A stretch of DNA of 6,758 nucleotides from Gemmatimonadaceae bacterium (GTDB lineage: Bacteria; Gemmatimonadota; Gemmatimonadetes; Gemmatimonadales; Gemmatimonadaceae), in NCBI GenBank assembly GCA_025356185.1, contig JANXUN010000507.1, forward strand, positions 1 through 6,758. Reading direction: 5' to 3'. The stretch's first letter is position 1. The number at the start of each line of letters is the position of its first letter. A model generated the notes under the pieces. That model was given only the letters and a program-made list of their open reading frames with translations. It was not told where the DNA came from and made no database searches. Positions 1-5,223 of the stretch are shown one piece after another. The position numbers and the translations under genes were made by a program.

Positions 1-19
1 CCACCATAAGCATCGTGCT

Positions 20-1264
20 ATGAACCCCGCCATGCTGTCGTTGCTCGCGCTAATGGTCGTGGTGTTGGCCAGCCTCACCTCGCGTGTAAATGTGGGAGTG
101 CTTGCAGTGGCAATGGCGTGGCCGATTGCGATGTTTGCAGGCGGCATGAAGGTCGAGCAAGTGATGGCCACATTTCCGTCGTCGCTCTTTCTCACGCTGC
201 TCGGCGTCACGTTGTTGTTTGGTATCGCACAAGTTAACGGAACGATGAACGCGTTAGCACATGCGGCCGTGCGTCAGATTCGCGGCAGTGCCGCAATGCT
301 ACCGTTTCTATTCTTTGCGCTCGCGTGTGCGATTTCGACGAGTGGCCCGGGCGCGATTGCAACCTCTGCGTTGTTTGCACCGCTCGCCGTGGGAATTGCA
401 CGACGCGCGAAAGTGCCCATGCTGCTCACCATTCTTATGGTCGGAAACGGCGCGAACGCGGGAAATTTGTCGCCGATCAGTGCGATCGGTGTGTTGGTGC
501 AACAGCTGATGACGCGTGCCAATCTGCCGGGGCATCCGTGGGAAGTGTGGGCGGCAAACTTTGTTGCGCACTCACTCGCTGCCGTGCTGGCGTGGTCGCT
601 GTTTGGCGGACCTGCGCTGCTACGCAGCGAGCCAGTTGCGCTCGATGATGATCACGAGCCGTTCACGCGCACGCACGCGATCACATTGGTCACTGTGGCA
701 CTGTGGGTTGCGAGTGTGCTGCTGTTCAAACTCAATCCCGGGCTCAGTGCGTTTATCGCCGCCAGCGCGCTTGTCGTGATTGGCGCGGGCGACGACGCGT
801 CGATGGTAAAGCAGGTGCCGTGGGCGGTGCTGGTGATGGTGTGCGGCGTGAGCGTACTGATTGGCGTCCTCGAAAAAACCGGCGGCATGGACCTGTTTAC
901 GACGATGCTTTCGCGTCTTGCAACACCGGGATCGGTGAACGGTGTTATCGCCGGTGTGACTGGCCTGTTGTCGACCTACAGCTCGACCGCGGGCGTCGTG
1001 TATCCAGCGTTTTTGCCCGCAGTGCCAGGATTAGTCGCGAAGTTAGGCGGCGGTAATCCATTGGAGATTGCGCTGAGCATTAATGTTGGCGCCGCGATTG
1101 TTGACGTATCGCCGCTGTCCACCATCGGCGCGTTGTGTATAGCCGCCGTGCCGAGTAGCTACGATATCAAGACGCTGTTTCGACAGCTGTTGTTGTGGGG
1201 CTTTTCGATGACGATTGTTGGCGCGCTATTCTGTCAGCTATTCATTCGGTTTTTTGTGTGGTAG
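20..1264 (+). CDS. MatC/SLC13-like multi-spanning permease (putative carboxylate transporter)
   Basis: This is a 414-residue, very hydrophobic inner-membrane protein with roughly ten to twelve predicted spans. It has the look of the ion-transporter superfamily, closest in my reading to proteins with the MatC N-terminal domain (putative malonate/dicarboxylate carriers) and to SLC13-type permeases. Two related motifs mark the two halves: NGANAGNLSPISAIG at residues 143-157 and NVGAAIVDVSPLSTIG at 355-370. Each follows a Gly/Ser/Thr-rich loop (ISTSGPGAIATS near 105-116; STYSSTAGVVYP near 318-329). Such paired Ser-Pro loops are typical of internally duplicated secondary transporters, in which they line the substrate and cation site. 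An acidic loop near residues 207-214 separates the halves. The substrate cannot be read from the sequence; a dicarboxylate is a family-based guess. The ATG at 20 is used; no clear Shine-Dalgarno site precedes it and the frame stays open to the window edge, so a further-upstream start is possible. Confidence 0.8.
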   Translation: MNPAMLSLLALMVVVLASLTSRVNVGVLAVAMAWPIAMFAGGMKVEQVMATFPSSLFLTLLGVTLLFGIAQVNGTMNALAHAAVRQIRGSAAMLPFLFFALACAISTSGPGAIATSALFAPLAVGIARRAKVPMLLTILMVGNGANAGNLSPISAIGVLVQQLMTRANLPGHPWEVWAANFVAHSLAAVLAWSLFGGPALLRSEPVALDDDHEPFTRTHAITLVTVALWVASVLLFKLNPGLSAFIAASALVVIGAGDDASMVKQVPWAVLVMVCGVSVLIGVLEKTGGMDLFTTMLSRLATPGSVNGVIAGVTGLLSTYSSTAGVVYPAFLPAVPGLVAKLGGGNPLEIALSINVGAAIVDVSPLSTIGALCIAAVPSSYDIKTLFRQLLLWGFSMTIVGALFCQLFIRFFVW

Positions 1265-1297
1265 CGCACCTGACTGCGCGCGCCATCACACCATGTA

Positions 1298-1675
1298 TCA
1301 CTTGTCGTCGCTTTTGTCACTGTCGCGGATGAGTATCGCGCTCATGACTGTGCTGAACAGACTCACACAGATCGCGCCCAACAGCGCCGGAATAAATCCG
1401 CGTACGGCAAACGAAATACCAACACTCTCGGCGACGCGCGCGGTGAGCAGCAGCATCGCGGCGTTGATCACCAGCGTGAACAGGCCGAGTGTGAGGAAGG
1501 TGATTGGGAACGCGAAGAAGCGCAGCACGGGGCGAATAAACGTGTTGATGATGCCAAACACGAGCGCGAGTACAAACAGCCCTTGCCAACTGCCCGTGTA
1601 CGAGATGCCTTCGATGAAGCGCGCAGCGCACCAGAGCGCGGCGGCGTTGATTGCGAGCCGGAGAAGTAGGGTCAT
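1298..1675 (-). CDS. YvlD / phage-holin-family small membrane protein
   Basis: This 125-residue protein has about four hydrophobic segments (near residues 3-20, 31-47, 52-80 and 93-115) and a short charged C-terminal tail (RDSDKSDDK). The central core, containing NTFIRPVLRFF and LTLGLFTLVINA, is the hallmark of the Pfam family named 'membrane protein of unknown function / phage holin 4, superfamily II', typified by Bacillus YvlD. Despite the name, these are widespread chromosomal proteins. In Bacillus, YvlD-type genes belong to cell-envelope stress regulons, and there is no lysis gene nearby to suggest a true holin. Its stop faces the permease stop across a 33-bp gap without an obvious hairpin. 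Its start lies back to back with cardiolipin synthase, 8 bp apart, so any promoter must sit inside the other gene's coding sequence. The biochemical function is unknown. Confidence 0.85.
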   Translation of the reverse strand: MTLLLRLAINAAALWCAARFIEGISYTGSWQGLFVLALVFGIINTFIRPVLRFFAFPITFLTLGLFTLVINAAMLLLTARVAESVGISFAVRGFIPALLGAICVSLFSTVMSAILIRDSDKSDDK

Positions 1676-1683
1676 GCTTCAAA

Positions 1684-3051
1684 ATGTCGACTGAAACGCC
1701 AGCACGCGAGCTGCGCACATACCGCGCATGGGCGCGCGCGCACCTGTTGGCGGGTGGCGTACGCGATCCAGCCTTTCCGGCGTTAGTGCAGCAACTCATG
1801 CAAAGTCCGCTGCACGAGTGTTCCGATTCGCAGCTCATAGTCGATGGCGAGCAGGCGTTTCAAGCAATGATATCGGCGATTGACGGCGCGCGCGACGAGG
1901 TGTTGCTCGAGACGTACATTCTGCGTGACGACCGCATTGGCGTCGAAGTTGAGCGCGCATTGGCGCGTGCGGTTGTCCGTGGCGTGCGTGTGAACGTGCT
2001 GGCTGACGCGGTGGGATCGCTCGAAACGAAGAGCGAGTTTTGGAAGGGGCTGACGCGTGACGGGATCACGGTGCGGTTGTTTCACCGCTTGCGGTACCTC
2101 CCCTTTCAGGCGTTGCGGCGTGATCATCGCAAGATTGTGGTCATTGATCGAAGCGTTGCATTCACGGGCGGTATGAATATCGGCGTCGAGTATGGCTCGT
2201 CGATTCGTCACCATGACACGGGTGCATGGCGCGACACCATGGTGCGGCTGCACGGTTCGGTGGCGGCAGAGCTGGCGTCAGTATTTGCAGAAGGGTGGGA
2301 TCGCGCAGACGGCCCGCCACTGCCGGGCCTTGAGTACATCTCATGGGACGAACAGACGGTGGCGTTGCGTGCGACGCGCGAGTGGTCATTTCGTGGCCAG
2401 TCTTTCATGGCGCGCGTGGAGCAACAGCTGACTCGCGTACGTCCGCGAAAGCGCGGTCGGCGAGTAAGGCGGCGCGCCGACGTGGGCGCGCACACGGACA
2501 AGTCGACCGCGTTGGTGTTGGATGCACGACCGGGGCGCGGCCAGCGCGAATTGCTGGCGGTGTTGGCGAGTTTGGTCGGCGGCGCGCGAACGCGCTTGTG
2601 GATTACGACGCCGTACTTTGCGCCGCCATCTCGTGCACTGTCACTGCTTCGCGCGGCAGCGCGTCGCGGCGTGGATGTGCGGTTGCTTGTGCCCGGCGAG
2701 AAAACTGATGTGAGGTTGGCGCGTCATGCGGCGCATGGTGCGTATCGCGCGCTCTTAAACCGTGGCGTGCGCGTATTCGAGTATCAGTTGGCCACGTTGC
2801 ATTCGAAAACGCTGGTGGTTGACGGCGCTGCGGGTGTGGTGGGCTCGACCAACCTGGATTTTCGGTCGTTTTGGTTGAACGCCGAGTGTAACGTGTTGTT
2901 GTTTGACACGGGGACTGCACACGATTTGGAGAACGCGTTCACGAACGACTGCGCGCACAGTATTGAGATTACAAAGACAACATGGACGCAGCGAACGTGG
3001 TGGCACGCGGTTGGAGATTGGTGCGCGAGACAGTTGCGAGCGGTGCTGTGA
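1684..3051 (+). CDS. cls: ClsB-like cardiolipin synthase (phospholipase D superfamily)
   Basis: The protein belongs to the phospholipase D superfamily, whose cardiolipin synthases join phosphatidyl donors to make cardiolipin at the inner membrane. From the ATG at 1684 it has 455 residues. Both catalytic HKD motifs are intact: HRKIVVID with H148/K150/D155, followed by FTGGMNIG, and HSKTLVVD with H373/K375/D380, followed by VGSTNLD. The segment ITTPYFAPP near 307-315 opens the second PLD domain. No N-terminal transmembrane pair is present, unlike ClsA; this, and a very basic linker between the domains (about residues 251-264, RPRKRGRRVRRR), fit the ClsB-like type that associates peripherally with the membrane. 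A TTG at 1651 would add 11 residues but would overlap the divergent gene's start; the added residues look non-conserved, so I prefer the ATG. No strong Shine-Dalgarno site precedes it. Another PLD-type phosphatidyltransferase is possible, but cardiolipin synthase is the best call. Confidence 0.9.
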   Translation: MSTETPARELRTYRAWARAHLLAGGVRDPAFPALVQQLMQSPLHECSDSQLIVDGEQAFQAMISAIDGARDEVLLETYILRDDRIGVEVERALARAVVRGVRVNVLADAVGSLETKSEFWKGLTRDGITVRLFHRLRYLPFQALRRDHRKIVVIDRSVAFTGGMNIGVEYGSSIRHHDTGAWRDTMVRLHGSVAAELASVFAEGWDRADGPPLPGLEYISWDEQTVALRATREWSFRGQSFMARVEQQLTRVRPRKRGRRVRRRADVGAHTDKSTALVLDARPGRGQRELLAVLASLVGGARTRLWITTPYFAPPSRALSLLRAAARRGVDVRLLVPGEKTDVRLARHAAHGAYRALLNRGVRVFEYQLATLHSKTLVVDGAAGVVGSTNLDFRSFWLNAECNVLLFDTGTAHDLENAFTNDCAHSIEITKTTWTQRTWWHAVGDWCARQLRAVL

Positions 3052-3096
3052 GACGGGAGAAGGTTGACCGGAGACGGGAGACGGGAGACGGGAGAC
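3048..3096 (+). repeat. Heptamer tandem repeat, consensus GGGAGAC (seven units, three perfect)
   Basis: Read in steps of seven from 3048 the units are GTGAGAC, GGGAGAA, GGTTGAC, CGGAGAC and then three exact GGGAGAC copies (3076-3096). The register is unbroken for 49 bp and begins in the last sense codon of the cardiolipin synthase gene, so the TGA stop lies inside the first unit. A related array occurs after ahcY at 6720-6740, and 16 bases (GACCGGAGACGGGAGA) are identical between 3066-3081 and 6724-6739. The increasing degeneracy toward the gene suggests an array that expanded and then eroded on that side. Its function is unknown. Confidence 0.9.
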
Positions 3097-3100
3097 GCTG

Positions 3101-3256
3101 ATGCGCGGAGGCGTGATGCTGCTGACGATGCTTGGCGCGCGCCGGATGCGACGGCGACGCTGCGCATTGCAGATGGCGCGTATTCCGAAACGTACGACGC
3201 TCCGTTCGCGCGCGCTCAAAGGCGTGCAGATTACGGTGCGGCTGCAGCCGAAGTAG
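3101..3256 (+). CDS. Doubtful 51-residue Arg-rich ORF
   Basis: An ATG at 3101 follows the heptamer array, whose last unit gives a purine-rich GGGAGA (3090-3095) 5 nt upstream that could act as a ribosome binding site by chance. The 51-residue product is strongly basic, with RRMRRRR at residues 14-20, and ends in GVQITVRLQPK before TAG. G and C dominate the third codon positions. However, an overlapping reading frame is also open here: the frame of cardiolipin synthase continues past its TGA to 3267 and contains PDATATLRIADG. That short peptide vaguely resembles the C-terminal part of S46-type dipeptidyl peptidases. The stretch could therefore be gene debris with a frameshift rather than a living small gene. 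I recognise no family. The ORF may be chance in a GC-rich sequence. Confidence 0.2.
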   Translation: MRGGVMLLTMLGARRMRRRRCALQMARIPKRTTLRSRALKGVQITVRLQPK

Positions 3257-3268
3257 CGCGCGCATGAA

Positions 3269-4090
3269 TCACTTGCGGATCAATGCGATCCACGCGAGGT
3301 GTGCCAGCCAGACGCGCGACCACAGCGTTTCAATCTCGTCGTCAGTAAGTGACAACTCAAATGTGTGACGCAGTGCGTGCGCGTAGTCTGCGCGCGACTC
3401 AAGTACCGTGTCCGATTCGTGTTGAGCGGTGACGGTTCTTAACACCGCACCGCGCAGACTAATGACGCCGTCAGCCGTGTATCGATGACATGACGTGCGT
3501 ACAACAAACGGCGACGTGGGATTCGACTGCAACCACGCACATCGGCTCGCAAACTCTCCGATATCGCGCGCGTGATCGAGAAATCCATACCCGTCGCCAA
3601 TGCGATCGTTGTGAAAAAACCACGCGCCGTCGGCGTGCGTGAGACGGTAAGAAAATCCGCGCTGCGTGTACGTGCCGATCGTAAGCGGCAGCGGCTCAAA
3701 AAACCCATTGCCGAAGCCCACATCAACGAGCCACGGCGCGTCGCCAGTGTCGGCGCAGCGCACGCGCAGGACGAGATGGTCAAAATCGCCGTCGTTGCCT
3801 TGCGGTGCCCGATCAACAGCGCTCGCTAATAACGCGACGTCAAAGCCGATCTTGCGCAGCACACTCGCGAACAGGCCATTCATTTCGTAGCACCAACCGC
3901 CGCGATGCCGGGCGACGATTTTCTCGAACACCGCCTCGTTATCGAGCAGCAGCGGGCGGCCCAAATGGATGTCGAGATTTTCGTACGAAATTGCCAGCAG
4001 GTGTGCGCGGTGGAGTGCGCGAAGCGTCGCGAAATCTGCGCGAACCAGCCCATCGACCTGAATGCGCTCCAAATAGCGGTCGAGATTCAT
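3269..4090 (-). CDS. nat: Arylamine N-acetyltransferase
   Basis: This cytosolic enzyme family moves an acetyl group from acetyl-CoA to arylamines, hydrazines and related compounds through a cysteine acyl-enzyme. With the ATG at 4090 the protein has 273 residues, the usual bacterial length. All three catalytic residues are visible in their expected contexts: C67 in RGGWCYEMN, H105 in FDHLVLRV and D123 in VDVGFGNG. This spacing matches the Cys69-His107-Asp122 arrangement of the Salmonella enzyme. The N-terminus MNLDRYLERIQVDG is a typical family start, whereas an in-frame ATG at 4138 would add 16 unlikely residues across the promoter region. No Shine-Dalgarno site is seen before 4090, but a TACAAT box lies 6 nt upstream, so the message may be leaderless. 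The gene is divergent from the ArsR-methyltransferase gene. The natural substrate is not predictable; in some bacteria relatives act in natural-product or lipid metabolism. Confidence 0.93.
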   Translation of the reverse strand: MNLDRYLERIQVDGLVRADFATLRALHRAHLLAISYENLDIHLGRPLLLDNEAVFEKIVARHRGGWCYEMNGLFASVLRKIGFDVALLASAVDRAPQGNDGDFDHLVLRVRCADTGDAPWLVDVGFGNGFFEPLPLTIGTYTQRGFSYRLTHADGAWFFHNDRIGDGYGFLDHARDIGEFASRCAWLQSNPTSPFVVRTSCHRYTADGVISLRGAVLRTVTAQHESDTVLESRADYAHALRHTFELSLTDDEIETLWSRVWLAHLAWIALIRK

Positions 4091-4096
4091 GGGGTG

Positions 4097-4102
4097 ATTG
4101 TA
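4097..4102 (-). promoter_or_regulatory. Candidate -10 box (TACAAT) of the acetyltransferase gene
   Basis: On the minus strand TACAAT matches five of six bases of TATAAT and ends 6 nt before the ATG at 4090. That places the expected transcription start at or next to the A of the start codon. No good -35 hexamer is found at normal spacing. The arrangement resembles the leaderless promoters known in several bacterial phyla. It is a single-motif prediction. Confidence 0.35.
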
Positions 4103-4155
4103 CTCGGAATGGCGGACCCCGTGCCCGTGTCGCCACATCTCGACCGCGTCCGGAG

Positions 4156-4184
4156 TTGACTGGCGGAATTCGCGGTGTTATCCA
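4156..4184 (+). promoter_or_regulatory. Candidate promoter of the regulator-ahcY operon
   Basis: TTGACT at 4156-4161 is a good -35 match. A weak -10 (TATCCA, 4179-4184) follows at the standard 17-nt spacing, which would put the start point near 4191, inside the palindrome. The competing choice is TATAAC at 4205-4210, which ends 5 nt before the GTG at 4216 and would give a leaderless message. In both cases the palindrome overlaps core promoter DNA, as expected for a repressor site. Confidence 0.4.
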
Positions 4185-4207
4185 TATATCCGGATATGCG
4201 GATATAT
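4184..4207. promoter_or_regulatory. Palindromic operator candidate for the ArsR-methyltransferase regulator
   Basis: Perfect 9-bp inverted arms, ATATATCCG (4184-4192) and CGGATATAT (4199-4207), flank a 6-nt spacer GATATG. A second, perfect 12-bp palindrome, ATATCCGGATAT (4186-4197), is nested in the left part, and CGGATAT occurs twice as a direct repeat (4191-4197, 4199-4205). This A+T-rich symmetrical site stands out in a GC-rich window. It sits 8 nt before the start of a winged-helix regulator of a family that binds such dimeric sites next to its own gene. Autoregulation is inferred. Confidence 0.65.
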
Positions 4208-4215
4208 AACCACAC

Positions 4216-5223
4216 GTGACCTCCCTCAAGCTCACCATCCACGAACGGCTGACCGAGCTGGCCGACGCCACTCGCTGCCGCCTATTACTGGCGCTCGAGC
4301 CGCAAGAACTGACCGTCGGTGAGCTGTGCTCGGCGCTCCAACTGCCGCAAAGCACTGTCAGTCGACACCTCAAGATTTTGGCCGACGAACGGTGGGTCAC
4401 TTCGCGTGCGGACGGAGCGAGTCGCTGGTACGGAGTATCGCCACTGCTCGCCGAAGAGGCCGCCTCGCTGTGGGCGCTTGTCCGCGCACCGATGTACGAC
4501 ACTCCCGCCGTGCGTCAGGACGTTGCCCGGGTGGACGCTGTGCTGGCCGCGCGCCGCACGCGGAGCGAAGCGTTCTTTGCCGATGTCAGCGATGAATGGG
4601 ACATACTGCGCACGTCGATGTTTGGTGCGCGCGCTGATCTGCTCGCGGCATTCGCGCTGTGTGAACCATCGTGGCAGGTCGCTGACTTGGGCTGCGGCAC
4701 CGGCGCACTCTCGGCCGCGCTCGCACCGCACGTCGCGCATGTACACGCAGTCGATACGTCGACGGCGATGCTGTCTGCCGCGCGAGCGCGCCTGCAATCG
4801 TTTGACAATGTCACCATACACGACAGCACACTGGAACGTCTGCCGTTCGCCGATGCTTCACTCGATGTTGCGGTGATGATGTTCGTGCTGCATCACGTTG
4901 CCGATCCCGCGCGTGCGCTGCGCGAAACCCGGCGTGTTCTCCGCCCGAACGGTCGGTTGCTCATTGCCGACATGCGCGCGCACACGCGTGCGGAGTATCA
5001 GCAACAAATGGGACACGTGTGGTTGGGCTTTGACGAGCCAACGCTGCGCACGTGGGTTGGTCAAGCAGGGTTTGACGCTGTGCGTTACACCGCGTTGCCG
5101 GTCGATACGACGGCAACGGGGCCCGCGATGTTTTCAGCGATTGCACGCACCACGGTGGCACGCACGGTGGCGGATTTCACGCCGTACAAAATTCACTCAG
5201 AGGATCAAGCGGATGGTTACTGA
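4216..5223 (+). CDS. ArsR-family regulator fused to SAM-dependent methyltransferase domain (SahR-like)
   Basis: The 335-residue protein has two domains. Residues about 8-75 form an ArsR-type winged helix-turn-helix, with recognition-helix region LPQSTVSRHLKIL at 43-55 and a wing around SRADGASRWYGV. Residues about 118-313 form a class I methyltransferase: motif I VADLGCGTG at 155-163, the acidic end of strand 2 in VHAVDTS at 176-182, motif II within DVAVMMFVLHHVAD at 217-230, and VLRPNGRLLIADM at 241-253. The metal-binding Cys-x-Cys pair of ArsR/SmtB sensors is absent (residues 31-38 read ELTVGELC), so metal sensing is unlikely. The linked ahcY suggests that the C-terminal domain senses SAH or SAM, as described for the SahR regulators of methionine metabolism in Proteobacteria; whether it still methylates anything is unknown. 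GTG at 4216 is the only plausible start, because a TAA in frame lies at 4207-4209. It lacks a Shine-Dalgarno site. The gene overlaps ahcY by 11 bp. Confidence 0.9.
   Translation: MTSLKLTIHERLTELADATRCRLLLALEPQELTVGELCSALQLPQSTVSRHLKILADERWVTSRADGASRWYGVSPLLAEEAASLWALVRAPMYDTPAVRQDVARVDAVLAARRTRSEAFFADVSDEWDILRTSMFGARADLLAAFALCEPSWQVADLGCGTGALSAALAPHVAHVHAVDTSTAMLSAARARLQSFDNVTIHDSTLERLPFADASLDVAVMMFVLHHVADPARALRETRRVLRPNGRLLIADMRAHTRAEYQQQMGHVWLGFDEPTLRTWVGQAGFDAVRYTALPVDTTATGPAMFSAIARTTVARTVADFTPYKIHSEDQADGY
5199..5204 (+). promoter_or_regulatory. ahcY: Shine-Dalgarno site AGAGGA that fixes the ahcY start
   Basis: AGAGGA lies inside the last codons of the regulator gene, 8 nt before the ATG at 5213. 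It supports this start over the in-frame ATG at 5228, which has no comparable site. Together with the 11-bp overlap of the two genes it indicates translational coupling. Confidence 0.7.

Noticed and set aside
1265..1297. Terminator between the convergent permease and YvlD-type genes
   Set aside because: The best pairing is a 4-bp GCGC stem without a T tract, too weak to call a rho-independent terminator.
1298..1675. Prophage remnant or lysis cassette suggested by the 'holin' family name
   Set aside because: The YvlD-type family is mostly chromosomal, and no endolysin, phage structural gene, integrase or attachment site is present.
3048..3096. CRISPR array
   Set aside because: The units are only 7 bp and directly contiguous, with no spacers and no cas genes.
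2755..3265. Minus-strand frames giving Ser-Arg-Leu-Pro-Ser-Pro-Val repeats
   Set aside because: The peptide repeat is just the translation of the GGGAGAC heptamer array on the other strand; the frames overlap cls and show no protein family.
4091..4138. Longer acetyltransferase start at the ATG ending at 4138
   Set aside because: The 16 extra residues (rich in His and Arg) are unlike family N-termini, while MNLDRYLERI at 4090 is a typical start.
3939..4502. 187-codon minus-strand open frame across the acetyltransferase start and the regulator start
   Set aside because: It would cover the divergent promoter and two well-supported gene starts, and its Ser/Arg/Pro-rich product is typical of a frame shadow in GC-rich DNA.
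4898..5212. 105-codon N-terminal extension of ahcY inside the regulator gene
   Set aside because: The extension has no hydrolase similarity, and the ATG at 5213 has a proper Shine-Dalgarno site and gives the usual 496-residue length.
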